Of a stretch of DNA of 64,000 nucleotides, positions 39,801 to 49,928 are shown in pieces; position 1 is the stretch's first letter; the number at the start of each line of letters is the position of its first letter. Source of the stretch: Afifella marina DSM 2698 (GTDB taxonomy: Bacteria > Pseudomonadota > Alphaproteobacteria > Rhizobiales > Afifellaceae); assembly GCF_900102695.1 (NCBI RefSeq), contig NZ_FMVW01000005.1, positions 1 through 64,000 of the forward strand. The letters run 5' to 3'. Position numbers and translations under genes: made by a program. The notes under the pieces were generated by a model. The model saw only the letters and a list, made by a program, of their open reading frames with translations, was not told the origin of the DNA and ran no database searches.

Positions 39801-41720
39801 ATGGGCCTTCCTTCCCGCTTCTGTCTGAAGCAAGCAGCGCGTGTCGGCCTCATGGCTGGATGCGCGTTTCTTGTTTTTCAGGCGCCCGCAGCGCAGGCTT
39901 TCGAGCTGTTCGGTCTCCATCTCTGGGGTGAAAAAGAGCCGGACGAGACGGTTCTCGAACCGCAAAGCTATACACTCACCCTCAACGTCAGCCCGGACGA
40001 CGATGACATCGCCGAGCGGATCGAGAACGCGTCGCAGCTCTATGGCAAGCGCGAGGAGCCGGCGGCCGGCACAGCAGGTCTCGTGTCGCGCGCCCGCGGC
40101 GATTACGCCCGCATCCTGACAGCTCTTTATGCCCGCGGCCGGTACGGCGGCGTCATCACCATCACGATCGGCGGCCGTCCTGTCGATGAGGTCACCCCGG
40201 ACATGACGCTGCCGGCGGATGTCCCGGTGACAGTGAATGTCGATCCGGGGCCGATCTATCATTTCGCCGCGATCGACATCGTCAATCGCCCAGATTTCAA
40301 CACGCGCAAGACGCATCGGATCGATACGCCCCAGGAGCTCGGTCTGACCCAGGGCGCGGCGGCGGAATCCGGCGCCATCCTGAAATCGGAAACGAGCCTG
40401 ACCAGCGCCTGGAAGCAGTTCGGATATCCCAAGGTGAAGGTTGAGCGCGAGATCGTTGCCGATCATGCGACGCGCACCGTCGATGTCCACCTTACCGTCG
40501 ATACCGGGCCCTATGCGCGTCTCGGCGAGGTGAGCGTCAGCGGCACGGACCGCATGGATCCCGGCTTTGTCGGCTATATGACCGGCATCAAGGGCGGAGA
40601 AGAGTATAACCCCGACAGGATCAACCGAGCGCGCGAGCGTCTGCGTCGGCTCGAGGTGTTCCGCTCGATCACCATTCAGGAGGCCGAGGCCGTCGGATCA
40701 GACGGTTTCATGCCTCTCTCGGTCCGGGTGGCGGAACGCAAGCGCCGTCTGATCGGCGGCGAAGCGAAATACTCGACCATCGATGGCGCGACGCTCGGCG
40801 CGTATTGGGTCCACCGCAATCTCTTCGGTCACGCTGAACGACTTCGTGTCGAAGGCAGCGTCTCGGGAATCGACGGCGCCGATTACGAGAATTTCGATTA
40901 CATGCTCGCCACGACCTTTACCCGGCCGGGCATCATCACTCCGGATACCGATCTCGTCACCAATGTCACCGCCAAGCGGGAAGACAACGACACCTACGAA
41001 GAGCAGAGCATCTCCGGTCAGGTTGGCCTCACGCACCGTTTCACGGAAGATCTCAGCCTCGATACGGCGGTGAAGTTGGAGCGTTCGCGCATCGAGGATG
41101 CGCTCGGTATCAATCATTATCTGATCGCCTCGCTGCCGACGAAGCTCGAATACGATAGCCGAGACAACAAACTCGATCCGGCGGAAGGCATTCACGCGAC
41201 GCTCGCGGGTGAGCCGTTTTACGAATTCTACGAGGAATATCCGGCGCTGCGATCGGAGGCAGAGCTTGCAGCCTATTATAGCTTCGACCGGCGCGGCTAT
41301 TACGTGCTGGCGGCCCGCGCCAAAGCGGGCAATGTCGTCGGCCCGTCGATCGAGGATCTGCCGGCGAGCCGCCGCTTCCTCGCCGGCGGCGGCGGATCGG
41401 TGCGCGGCTACAGCTATGAGACGATCGGCGTCGACCTCCCGAATGGCGAGACCACGGGTGGCAAGTCGCTCCTGGAAGGCTCGCTCGAATTTCGCGCTCG
41501 CGTCACGGACTCGATCGGCATCGTGCCTTTCGTCGACATCGGAACCGTCAGTGAGGACGCCATTCCGGACTTTTCCGAAGATCTGAAAATCGGCGTCGGC
41601 CTCGGCTTGCGCTATTACACCGGTCTCGGGCCGATCCGGGTCGATGTGGCGATGCCGCTCGATCCCGGCAAGGACGATTCCGATTACGCCATCTATGTCG
41701 GCATCGGGCAGGCCTTCTGA
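39801..41720 (+). CDS. tamA: translocation and assembly module outer-membrane protein TamA
   Basis: A 639-residue Omp85-family protein. It begins with a signal peptide (LMAGCAFLVFQAPAAQA, cut near AFE), followed by about three POTRA-like domains and a C-terminal 16-strand barrel with the family segments GGGGSVRGYSYETIGVD and VGLGLRYYTGLGPIRVDVAM. TamA works with TamB to move proteins or lipids to the outer membrane. Start ATG 39801 was chosen because the frame from 39726 adds 25 residues before the natural signal. tamB overlaps its stop. Confidence 0.93.
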   Translation: MGLPSRFCLKQAARVGLMAGCAFLVFQAPAAQAFELFGLHLWGEKEPDETVLEPQSYTLTLNVSPDDDDIAERIENASQLYGKREEPAAGTAGLVSRARGDYARILTALYARGRYGGVITITIGGRPVDEVTPDMTLPADVPVTVNVDPGPIYHFAAIDIVNRPDFNTRKTHRIDTPQELGLTQGAAAESGAILKSETSLTSAWKQFGYPKVKVEREIVADHATRTVDVHLTVDTGPYARLGEVSVSGTDRMDPGFVGYMTGIKGGEEYNPDRINRARERLRRLEVFRSITIQEAEAVGSDGFMPLSVRVAERKRRLIGGEAKYSTIDGATLGAYWVHRNLFGHAERLRVEGSVSGIDGADYENFDYMLATTFTRPGIITPDTDLVTNVTAKREDNDTYEEQSISGQVGLTHRFTEDLSLDTAVKLERSRIEDALGINHYLIASLPTKLEYDSRDNKLDPAEGIHATLAGEPFYEFYEEYPALRSEAELAAYYSFDRRGYYVLAARAKAGNVVGPSIEDLPASRRFLAGGGGSVRGYSYETIGVDLPNGETTGGKSLLEGSLEFRARVTDSIGIVPFVDIGTVSEDAIPDFSEDLKIGVGLGLRYYTGLGPIRVDVAMPLDPGKDDSDYAIYVGIGQAF

Positions 41721-44700
41721 TGAAGAAACGGACCACCCTTCTTGCTTCTCTGGCACTGGCAGGCACGATCGGCGCCGTGAGTCTCGGCGTGCCGTTCGCA
41801 CTGGCGCAAGAGAACGACAAATCCTGGCTGCAGAATTTCCTAGAGAGCAAGCTCTCCGCCCCAGGCCGGCAGATCTCCATCGGCGCCATTAGCGGCACCC
41901 TTTCCTCAAGCCCGTCGATCGCCTCTCTCACCGTCTCCGACGATGCCGGTCCCTGGCTGACGCTGCAGGATGTCTCCGTCACGTGGAACAGGGGCGCGCT
42001 GTTGCGCGGTCGCCTCGACATCGACAGCCTCAACGCCGCCTCCCTCAATATCGCCCGTAAGCCCAATCCAGGGCCAGAAGCGGCGCCTTCCTCCGATTCT
42101 GGCGGTGACGGCTTTTCTCTGCCGATCGATGTCAAAATCGATGAGATCGCTATTCCGCAAATCCATCTCGGGGCGCCCGTCATTGGGCAAGCGGCCGACC
42201 TCAGCCTGAAGGGCGCTGCGGCCGTTACCTCAGACGAAACCTCGGCCTCGCTTCAGCTCGAACGGCAAGACAATCCGGGCGGCAGCTTCAACGCCCAGTT
42301 CAGCCTTGTGCCCGGTCAGAATGTTCTCGACATCGAGGCAAGCTTCGACGAGCCGGCCGGCGGCCTCGTCAGCACGGCAGCCGGTATCCCCGGCGCACCG
42401 CCGCTTGCCTTCGCGATCGATGGCGAAGGCCCTCTCAACGATTTCACCGCCCAGATCGCCCTGAGCGCCAAGGGCGAGGAGAAGATCAAAGGTCAGGCTG
42501 CCGTCAAACGCCAGGACGCGGCCTACCACATCACGGCCAACCTCTCCGGCTCGCTTTCCGGGCTTGCCACCGGCGACAGCGCGCAGCTCCTTTCGGGGGA
42601 GAGCCAGCTTGCTGTCGACGTTTTGCGCAGCGACGATGGTCGGATCAGCATCCGTCGTGCCGATCTTCAAAGCCAAAAGGTCAATCTTTCCGCCACCGCA
42701 GAACTCGCCGCCGACGGCTTTCCGAGCCAGGGCGACGTCAATCTCCGCATCAATGAGGGACAGTCGGGGCCGCTCGCTCTGCCCGGTTACAATGGCGCGG
42801 CGTCGATCGGTGGGCTCACTCTCACGGCTTCCTTGAGCGGGGATGCGCAGAAGAGCTGGCAGGCCGAGCTCGCGGCCCAGAACGTGACGCATCCGCAAGG
42901 CAATCTCGCGAACCTCAACGTTCGCGGTTCCGGCCAGGCGCAGTCGCTCGGCGATCCGCAGGGGCGCCAGGCAACCTTTGCTGTCGACGGGCAGGCGGAG
43001 GGAATGGAGCCCCGGGATGTGGCTCTGGCACAAGCCCTTGGGCAGGCGCTTAGCCTGAACGCCAAAGGCAGTTGGCAGGCGGGCTCGCCGGTGCGGGTGG
43101 AAGAAAGCCGCGTCGTTGCGGGAAACACCGAAGCGAGGTTTACCGGCGCGGCGTCACTGCGCTCGATCCTCGGTCGCGCCGCTTTATCGACCGCAGATAT
43201 CTCCCGCTTTTCCGGTCTCGCCGGGCAGGATCTTGCCGGCGCCGTCGATGTCGACGCCAATGGCAGCGTCGACCTCAAATCGATGGGCTTTGATCTTACC
43301 GTCGGCGCAAACGGCCGAGGTCTCGGGGTGGGTATCGCGGCTCTCGATGCGCTTCTCACCGGTCCCGTGCGCCTTGAAGGCGGTGTGGCGCGCAACGAGA
43401 CCGGCGGCTTCACCTTCCGCGATCTTCACCTGAATTCAGACGCTCTCGCCCTGACGGCGGACGGCAGCTACGCCGCGGACGCCGTCGATCTCGCCCTGCG
43501 GGCCGAGATCGACGATCTCGCCCGAGCCACAGATCGCGCCAAAGGGGCGGCACGCCTCGTCGTCGATATGTCCGGCACGCAGGCGGCGCCACACATTTCA
43601 GCGACGGCGACGGGCGACGACCTTGTCATGATGGACAAGCGGCTCACCGGCGCCAAGGCGAGCTTCAACGGGACGGTTGCAGGCAGCAAGGTCGACGGCG
43701 AGTTCTCGCTTGCCGGCAATCTCGGCGGCGTGCCGATCGACGGGTCTGGGCGCATTGCCTCGCTTGAGGGCGGGGTCCGTCAGCTGCAGGATCTTCTGGT
43801 CACTGCGGGGGCGGCGAAGCTCGCTGGCGATGCCGTGATGCGTGCCGACGGGCTTGTCTCCGGTGATCTCAGCCTCGATGCGCCCAACGTCGCTGCGATC
43901 GCGCCGCTTTTCCTTATGGAGGCGGAAGGCGCCGTCGATCTCGACATTGCGCTCTCCTCCGACGAGGGGCAGCAGGATGCGCGGGTTTCCGGCACGATCG
44001 ACAAGCTGAAACTCGAGCAGGCCTCGGTCACTTCGGGACGCATCGACCTGTCGGGCCAGAACCTGCTTCAGGCGCCTGCCCTTCAAGGCATGTTCGATTT
44101 TCGCGGCATCCGGGCGGGCGGTTTCGACGTGCGCAGCCTTGAAGGAACGGCCGAGCAGACGGACGGAAACACGGATTTCCGCGTGACCGCCGACACGGCC
44201 GATGGCGGTGGACGGCTTGCGGGCCAACTTCAGCCGATTGAGAAGGGGTTCGCCGTCAATCTCGAAACTCTCTCCTTTTCACATCAAGGCGTGGCAGCCG
44301 AGCTGCAACGTCCCTCGCGCATCGTGCTCGAAAACGGCACGGTCGGCATCGACGATCTGGCGCTTTCCGCAGGTGGCGGCGAATTGACCGTCAATGGCTC
44401 GGCCGGAAACGAGCTCGATCTCCAGGTCGTGCTCGACGCCGTCAATGCGGCGGTCGTGAATGCTTTTGCACCTTCTCTCGATCTCGCCGGCACGATCTCC
44501 GGTAAGGCGAACGTCAAGGGAACTTCGGCGCGACCGGAACCCGCTTTTGACGTCACCTGGCGCGGTGCGACCGCCGCCCCGGTTCGGCAGGCCAATGCCG
44601 GTCCGTTCGATATTTCGGCCAAAGGCAACTATGTCGACGGCTCCGTCGATATCGATGCTGCGATCAATGGCCGGCGCGGCGAGCGCCTGGAGGTCAACGG

Positions 44701-46345
44701 CACGGTGCCCGTCTCCGGCGCGGGCCGTATGGACGTGAACGCCCGTATCGTCAGTCTGCCGGCTGCGGCGATCAATGCCATCCGCCCCGATCTCGGTGCA
44801 GAGGGCAATATCACCGGTACGGCCAGCGCCAAAGGCACGCTCGCGGCACCGGCAGCCCGCTTCGATCTCACCTGGCAGAACGCTTCTCTGCAGCAGACGC
44901 GCTCCATCGGTCTTGGTGCTTTGACGCTTTCCGCCACCGGCGCCTACGACAACGGCACTGTCCGCTTGCAGAACAGCCGCATCACGGGCAGCGGCGTCGA
45001 ACTCGTGATCAACGGCAGCGTCGCGGTGACGGGCGGGCAGAGCCTCGATCTGCGGGTCACCGGGACCGCGCCGCTCGAACTTGCCAATACGTTTCTCGCA
45101 AGCCGCGATGCGGCCCTCAGCGGACGCGCGCAGGTCGATGTCGGCATACGCGGCGCGCTGACCGCCCCACAGATCTCTGGCAGTGCGACGACAAGCGGAG
45201 CCACCTTTGCCGATCCAGAAACCGGGACCGTGCTGCGCAACATCCAATTGCGGGCGAATTTCACCGGCGACCGCGTCGTCGTCGAAAGCCTCAACGCCCA
45301 GTACGCACCCTCCGGCACGCTCACCGGCTCAGGCTCGGTTGGGTTGTCGGGCGGCTATCCGCTCAATCTTACGCTCGCCGCGCGCAACGGGCGCTATTCC
45401 GACGGGGACCTCGCCACGGCCCGCTTCGATGCGGATCTTCAGATCACTGGCCCCGCCCTTGCCGGCCCCACGGTCTCCGGCGAAGTGCGGCTTCAGCGTG
45501 TCGACATCACCGTGCCGGAAAGCCTTCCGGGTGGCGCGCTGGCACTCGACGTGGACCATATCAACGCCACGTCGGCGATCCTGCGGACGGTGCATCAGGC
45601 GCGGCCACGATCGCGACCGGCGAATGGCGCCGATAGCGGCGGCGGCGCCAATCTCGATCTCGTCGTCAACGCACCCAACCGGATCTTCGTGCGTGGCCGC
45701 GGCCTCGACGCCGAGCTTGGCGGTCGTGTGACGTTGCGCGGCTCGACGTCCAACATCGTCGCCACCGGCGGTTTTGAGCTCATTCGCGGGCGCCTGGATA
45801 TCCTGACGAAGCGCATCACGATCGACAGCGGCGAGGTCAATTTCATCGGCGATCTCGATCCCTATCTCGATTTCTCCGCCACCACCGACAGCGGCGATAT
45901 CACCGTGACGATCTCGATTACCGGGCGCGCCTCCGATCCGGCGGTGACGTTCTCGTCCGTGCCGCAGCTGCCCCAGGATGAAGTCCTGGCTCAGCTTCTC
46001 TTCGGCCATTCTCTCGCCGATCTGTCGCCCTTCCAGATTGCCCGCCTGGCTGCCGCCGCGGCTGAGCTCGGGGGCCTCACCGAAGGTCCGGGCCTGTTCG
46101 GCCGGCTCCGCGAAGCGACCGGGCTCGACGATCTCGATATCGTCACCGACAGCGAGGGCAATACCGCCGTGCAGGCCGGGCGCTACATCAGCGACAACAT
46201 CTATCTCGGCGTGCAGAGCGGCGCGGGCGCCGATTCAACCAAGGTGACGATCAATCTCGATGTGACCAAGGGCGTGAAGGTGCGCGGCGAGCTCGGTGCG
46301 GAGGGTGACTCAGCCCTCGGCATTGCGGTTGAACACGAATATTGA
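41720..46345 (+). CDS. tamB: translocation and assembly module inner-membrane protein TamB
   Basis: A 1541-residue AsmA-like protein bridging the periplasm. An N-terminal hydrophobic anchor (LLASLALAGTIGAVSLGVPF) is followed by a very long, repetitive beta-rich region with ~25-30-residue units of the lipid-transport-groove type, and the C-terminal conserved DUF490 domain with DSGEVNFIGDLDPYLDFSAT and LPQDEVLAQLLFGHSLADLSP. The gene overlaps tamA by TGATG, so the pair is coupled. TamB-like proteins are now thought to conduct phospholipids between membranes. Confidence 0.95.
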   Translation: MKKRTTLLASLALAGTIGAVSLGVPFALAQENDKSWLQNFLESKLSAPGRQISIGAISGTLSSSPSIASLTVSDDAGPWLTLQDVSVTWNRGALLRGRLDIDSLNAASLNIARKPNPGPEAAPSSDSGGDGFSLPIDVKIDEIAIPQIHLGAPVIGQAADLSLKGAAAVTSDETSASLQLERQDNPGGSFNAQFSLVPGQNVLDIEASFDEPAGGLVSTAAGIPGAPPLAFAIDGEGPLNDFTAQIALSAKGEEKIKGQAAVKRQDAAYHITANLSGSLSGLATGDSAQLLSGESQLAVDVLRSDDGRISIRRADLQSQKVNLSATAELAADGFPSQGDVNLRINEGQSGPLALPGYNGAASIGGLTLTASLSGDAQKSWQAELAAQNVTHPQGNLANLNVRGSGQAQSLGDPQGRQATFAVDGQAEGMEPRDVALAQALGQALSLNAKGSWQAGSPVRVEESRVVAGNTEARFTGAASLRSILGRAALSTADISRFSGLAGQDLAGAVDVDANGSVDLKSMGFDLTVGANGRGLGVGIAALDALLTGPVRLEGGVARNETGGFTFRDLHLNSDALALTADGSYAADAVDLALRAEIDDLARATDRAKGAARLVVDMSGTQAAPHISATATGDDLVMMDKRLTGAKASFNGTVAGSKVDGEFSLAGNLGGVPIDGSGRIASLEGGVRQLQDLLVTAGAAKLAGDAVMRADGLVSGDLSLDAPNVAAIAPLFLMEAEGAVDLDIALSSDEGQQDARVSGTIDKLKLEQASVTSGRIDLSGQNLLQAPALQGMFDFRGIRAGGFDVRSLEGTAEQTDGNTDFRVTADTADGGGRLAGQLQPIEKGFAVNLETLSFSHQGVAAELQRPSRIVLENGTVGIDDLALSAGGGELTVNGSAGNELDLQVVLDAVNAAVVNAFAPSLDLAGTISGKANVKGTSARPEPAFDVTWRGATAAPVRQANAGPFDISAKGNYVDGSVDIDAAINGRRGERLEVNGTVPVSGAGRMDVNARIVSLPAAAINAIRPDLGAEGNITGTASAKGTLAAPAARFDLTWQNASLQQTRSIGLGALTLSATGAYDNGTVRLQNSRITGSGVELVINGSVAVTGGQSLDLRVTGTAPLELANTFLASRDAALSGRAQVDVGIRGALTAPQISGSATTSGATFADPETGTVLRNIQLRANFTGDRVVVESLNAQYAPSGTLTGSGSVGLSGGYPLNLTLAARNGRYSDGDLATARFDADLQITGPALAGPTVSGEVRLQRVDITVPESLPGGALALDVDHINATSAILRTVHQARPRSRPANGADSGGGANLDLVVNAPNRIFVRGRGLDAELGGRVTLRGSTSNIVATGGFELIRGRLDILTKRITIDSGEVNFIGDLDPYLDFSATTDSGDITVTISITGRASDPAVTFSSVPQLPQDEVLAQLLFGHSLADLSPFQIARLAAAAAELGGLTEGPGLFGRLREATGLDDLDIVTDSEGNTAVQAGRYISDNIYLGVQSGAGADSTKVTINLDVTKGVKVRGELGAEGDSALGIAVEHEY

Positions 46346-46366
46346 GGAAGCCCGCACAGGGCTTCC
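46346..46366 (+). terminator. possible hairpin after tamB
   Basis: GGAAGCCC (46346-46353), loop GCACA, GGGCTTCC (46359-46366), starting right after the tamB stop. No T-run follows, so activity as a rho-independent terminator is uncertain. Confidence 0.35.
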
Positions 46367-46429
46367 CCTGTGCTGCCTGCTGTTAGAACCAGTTTCTTTC
46401 TTTCTCTCTCTTATCGCTCATACGTTGCT

Positions 46430-46459
46430 TTGAGAGACGGGAAACCCGTGGTCCTATAG
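46430..46459 (+). promoter_or_regulatory. candidate promoter of the sulfur operon with a palindrome in the spacer
   Basis: TTGAGA (46430-46435) and CTATAG (46454-46459) are 18 bp apart, a reasonable sigma-70 promoter. The spacer contains a perfect inverted repeat ACGGG-AAA-CCCGT (46437-46449), a position where a bound protein would block RNA polymerase. Assigned by pattern only. Confidence 0.5.
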
Positions 46460-46477
46460 AACAACGTTTCGTTCTAA
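46457..46477 (+). promoter_or_regulatory. candidate operator TAGAAC-N8-GTTCTA overlapping the cysG promoter -10 box
   Basis: Arms TAGAAC (46457-46462) and GTTCTA (46471-46476) around an 8-base centre, overlapping the -10 box and ending 11 bases before the cysG ATG. A further half-site TTAGAAC lies upstream at 46383-46389. The regulator is unknown. Confidence 0.45.
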
Positions 46478-46487
46478 GGGGCATCCC

Positions 46488-47915
46488 ATGGTCGTCTCCC
46501 AGTCCGACAAGCTTCATGTCTTCCCGGCCTTCCACAAGGTGGCGGGCAGATGTGTCCTGGTCGTTGGGGGCGGCGATGAGGCGGCTGCCAAGGTCCGGCT
46601 TCTCGGGGAGAGCCTCGCAGAGATTTCCGTCGTCGCGGCTGAGGTCTCGCCGGCACTGCGGGAAGCGATCGTCTCGACGGGTGCCCGTCATTTCGCGCGC
46701 GACTTCGAGGCATCCGATGTCGAGGGCGCCGTTCTCGTCTTCGCCGCTTCGGGCGAAGAGGCTGAGGATCGTCGCGTCGTCTCAGCAGCTCGGGCGCGCG
46801 GCATTCCCGCCAACGCTGTCGATCGGCCCGAGCTCTGCGACTTCTATACGCCCGCTCTCGTCAATCGGGCGCCTCTTGCCGTTGCCATCACCACGACGGG
46901 TGCAGCGCCGGTGGCTGCGCGACGGCTGCGGGCGCGGCTCGAGGCGATGCTGCCGCGCGATTACGGTCGTTTCATCGCCTTTGCCGATTCCCTGCGCGGA
47001 CGGGTGCGTTCGCGGCTATCCGGCGGCGTGGCACGCCGCCGTTTCTGGGCCGGCTTCTTCGACAGTGCGGCGCTTTCCATGTTTTCGGCGGGCGATCGGG
47101 ATGGCGCGGTCCGCGAAGCCGAACGTTTGATCGATCGGGCAGCTGCGCCTGCCCGCGGCTTCGTCTCGCTCGTCGGCGCCGGGCCAGGCGCGGAAGACCT
47201 TCTCACGCTGCGGGCGCAACGTGTGCTGCAGGAAGCGGACATTATCTTTCACGACGCGCTGGTGCCGGAGGCCGTGATCGCTCAGGGCCGCCGCGATGCA
47301 GAGCGGGTGAATGTCGGCAAGCGCAAAGGCTGCCACGCGAAATCCCAGGACGAGATCAATCGCCTCCTGATCGCCGCCGCGCGCGAGGGGCGCCGGATTG
47401 TGCGGCTCAAGGCTGGCGATCCGATGGTCTTCGGTCGTGCGGGCGAAGAGCTCGCGGCGCTGCGCGCTGCGGGTATCGCTCACGACGTGGTCCCCGGGGT
47501 GACGGCGGGGCTTGCGGCAGCGGCGGATCTCGAGCTGCCGCTGACGCTCCGGGGCACCGCGTCGTCTCTCGTCTTCACCACCGGTCACGACATGTATGGC
47601 GAGGCATTGCCGGATTGGGCGCGGCTTGCGGCCGGCGGGATGACGCTCGCGATCTATATGGGCAGAAGCGTCGCCGCCGATATCGCAGCGCGGCTCGCCG
47701 ATGCCGGCCTCAGCGAGGATACGCCCGTTGCGGTCGTTGAGAATGCGAGCCGGCCAGACAAGCGCATGCTGGTCGGCACGCTCAATGATCTGCCGGCCCT
47801 TGCCGACCGTGATGATCTCTCTGGCCCAGGTCTCGTCATCGTCGGCGAGGCGGTCGCGGCCGCCCGGCTCGATCGGGCCGAACCCCTCCATGTTTCAGAA
47901 AGGCTCGCAGCATGA
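46488..47915 (+). CDS. cysG: sirohaem synthase (uroporphyrinogen methyltransferase / precorrin-2 oxidase / ferrochelatase)
   Basis: A 475-residue trifunctional CysG. The N-terminal NAD-dependent precorrin-2 dehydrogenase has the Rossmann motif VLVVGGGDEAAAKVRLLGE, the middle is the chelatase/dimer part (residues ~115-215), and the C-terminal half is the SAM-dependent uroporphyrinogen-III methyltransferase with LVGAGPGAEDLLTLRAQRVL and RLKAGDPMVFGRAGEE. It makes sirohaem for the sulfite reductase encoded two genes downstream. First gene of the operon; DUF2849 overlaps its stop by 4 bp. Confidence 0.95.
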   Translation: MVVSQSDKLHVFPAFHKVAGRCVLVVGGGDEAAAKVRLLGESLAEISVVAAEVSPALREAIVSTGARHFARDFEASDVEGAVLVFAASGEEAEDRRVVSAARARGIPANAVDRPELCDFYTPALVNRAPLAVAITTTGAAPVAARRLRARLEAMLPRDYGRFIAFADSLRGRVRSRLSGGVARRRFWAGFFDSAALSMFSAGDRDGAVREAERLIDRAAAPARGFVSLVGAGPGAEDLLTLRAQRVLQEADIIFHDALVPEAVIAQGRRDAERVNVGKRKGCHAKSQDEINRLLIAAAREGRRIVRLKAGDPMVFGRAGEELAALRAAGIAHDVVPGVTAGLAAAADLELPLTLRGTASSLVFTTGHDMYGEALPDWARLAAGGMTLAIYMGRSVAADIAARLADAGLSEDTPVAVVENASRPDKRMLVGTLNDLPALADRDDLSGPGLVIVGEAVAAARLDRAEPLHVSERLAA

Positions 47916-48235
47916 GCGGCAAGCGTCAGGACCTTCAGGTCGTCACCGCCAACCGGCTCAAAGACGGGGCTGTCGTCTGGCTCGGTGCCGGGGGGCAGTG
48001 GTTCGACAACATCAACGCGGCCAAAGTCTTTGCGCCGGAGAAGGTTGCGGAAGGCCTTGCGGACGCGGCTGATGCCGTTTCACGCCAGGAAATCGTCGGC
48101 CCGGACGCCATCGCCGTCACGCAGGCGGGCGGCGAGATCGTGCCGGTGAGGTTGCGCGAACGCATCCGGGCGCAGGGCCCGAGCATCCGGCCCAAGGTCG
48201 GCCGCCCGATCACGCTTTTCGAAGACGCGGCTTAA
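47912..48235 (+). CDS. DUF2849 domain protein
   Basis: A 107-residue protein of the DUF2849 family, found in alphaproteobacteria between cysG and cysI. It has the pattern LKDGAVVWLGAGGQWFDNIN and a C-terminal GEIVPVRLRERIRAQGP. Its role in sulfur assimilation is inferred only from the constant gene order. It overlaps cysG by four bases, so translation is coupled. Confidence 0.88.
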   Translation: MSGKRQDLQVVTANRLKDGAVVWLGAGGQWFDNINAAKVFAPEKVAEGLADAADAVSRQEIVGPDAIAVTQAGGEIVPVRLRERIRAQGPSIRPKVGRPITLFEDAA

Positions 48236-48269
48236 GCCGCTCTCCTCTTTCTCAGCGAACGGAACTCTC

Positions 48270-49928
48270 ATGTATCGCTACGATGAATTCGATCACCGCT
48301 TCGTGCAGGAGCGGCTCCGGCAGTTCCGCGGGCAGGTGGAGCGGCGGCTTTCCGGCGAGCTTTCGGAAGACGAGTTCAAGCCACTCAGGCTGATGAACGG
48401 CGTCTATCTGCAGCTCCACGCCTATATGCTGCGCATCTCCATTCCCTACGGCACCCTTTCGGCGCGGCAGATGCACATGCTGGCCCATATCGCGCGCACG
48501 TATGATCGCGGTTACGGGCATTTCACCACGCGCCAGAACCTCCAGTTCAACTGGCCGCGGCTCGTCGATATCCCTGCGATCCTCGATGATCTCGCGAGCG
48601 TGGAAATGCACGCCATCCAAAGCTCGGGCAATTGCATCCGCAACGTGACGGCCGATCATTTCGCCGGTGCCGCCGGCGACGAGGTCGCCGATCCCAGGCC
48701 CTATGCCGAAATCCTCCGGCAATGGTCGTCGATCCACCCGGAGTTTTCCTTCCTGCCGCGGAAGTTCAAGATCGCCCTCATCGGGTCGGAGCGCGACCGC
48801 GCCGCCATCCAAACGCACGATATCGGCCTGCAGCTGAAGCGGGACAATTCGGGCGCCCTCGGCTTCGCCGTCTATATCGGCGGCGGCCAGGGGCGCACGC
48901 CGATGATCGCCAAGAAGGTCCGCGAGTTCCTGCCCGAGGCCGACCTTCTCGCCTATGTGACGGCGATCCTGCGCGTCTACAATCTGCACGGGCGGCGCGA
49001 CAACAAATACAAGGCACGCATCAAGATCCTTGTCCACGAGACGGGGATCGAGGAATTGAAAGCCGAGATCGAGCGGGAATTTGCCGAGCTTCACGGCAGC
49101 GATCTGACGCTTCCCGCCGAGGATATCCGCAAGATCGAGGCGTATTTCGCGCTTCCCGCCCTCACCGATCGCCCGGCACGTTCGGAGGAATTCGAGCGGG
49201 CGCGCGCCGGGGATCCCGTTTTCGGAGCCTGGGTCGACCGCAATGTCGAAGCCCACAAGCTGCCGGGCCATGCCATCGTGACGATTTCGCTGAAATCGAT
49301 CGGCGAGGTGCCGGGCGATGCCTCCGCCGACCAGATGGATGCGATCGCCGATCTTGCCGAGCACTATGGTCACGGCGAAATTCGCGTCAGCCATGAGCAG
49401 AATCTCGTCCTGCCGCATGTGGCGCTTGACGATCTCAAAGCGGTCTACGATCAACTTGTCGCGATCGGGCTCGCGGAAGGCAATGCCGGGCTGATCACCG
49501 ACATCATCGCCTGCCCGGGGCTCGATTACTGCGCGCTCGCCAATGCTCGTTCCATTCCGGTCGCGCAGAACCTCTCCAAACGTTTCGGAGATCCAAAGAG
49601 ACAGCGGCAAATCGGGGAATTGAAGATCAAGATTTCGGGCTGCATCAACGCCTGCGGCCACCACCATGTCGGTCATATCGGCATTTTGGGGGTGGAGAAG
49701 AAGGGCCAGGAATTCTACCAGATCACGCTCGGTGGGTCGGGCGATGAAACCACCACCATCGGCGAGATCGTGGGCCGGGGCTTCTCGTCCGAGGAGGTAG
49801 TTGATGCAGTTGAAACCCTGGTCGATCGGTATCTCGATCTTCGGCTGGATGAGAGCGAGAGTTTTCTCTCCGCTTACCGGCGGCTGGGGCAGGAACCTTT
49901 CAAGGAGGCGCTCTATGCGACCGTTTGA
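48270..49928 (+). CDS. cysI: nitrite/sulfite reductase (sulfite reductase hemoprotein)
   Basis: A 552-residue sirohaem/[4Fe-4S] reductase, reducing sulfite to sulfide. Two nitrite/sulfite reductase ferredoxin-like halves are present, with TTRQNLQFNW in the first. The cluster and haem cysteines are in CPGLDYCALA and SGCINACGHHHVGHIG. The type is the ferredoxin- or NADPH-partnered single-subunit form common in alphaproteobacteria; no flavoprotein cysJ is nearby. The stop lies inside cysH, overlapping it by 14 bp. Confidence 0.93.
   Translation: MYRYDEFDHRFVQERLRQFRGQVERRLSGELSEDEFKPLRLMNGVYLQLHAYMLRISIPYGTLSARQMHMLAHIARTYDRGYGHFTTRQNLQFNWPRLVDIPAILDDLASVEMHAIQSSGNCIRNVTADHFAGAAGDEVADPRPYAEILRQWSSIHPEFSFLPRKFKIALIGSERDRAAIQTHDIGLQLKRDNSGALGFAVYIGGGQGRTPMIAKKVREFLPEADLLAYVTAILRVYNLHGRRDNKYKARIKILVHETGIEELKAEIEREFAELHGSDLTLPAEDIRKIEAYFALPALTDRPARSEEFERARAGDPVFGAWVDRNVEAHKLPGHAIVTISLKSIGEVPGDASADQMDAIADLAEHYGHGEIRVSHEQNLVLPHVALDDLKAVYDQLVAIGLAEGNAGLITDIIACPGLDYCALANARSIPVAQNLSKRFGDPKRQRQIGELKIKISGCINACGHHHVGHIGILGVEKKGQEFYQITLGGSGDETTTIGEIVGRGFSSEEVVDAVETLVDRYLDLRLDESESFLSAYRRLGQEPFKEALYATV

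Noticed and set aside
49801-49914. Longer cysH start
   Set aside because: Lies within cysI; the AAGGAGG ribosome binding site before ATG 49915 decides the start.
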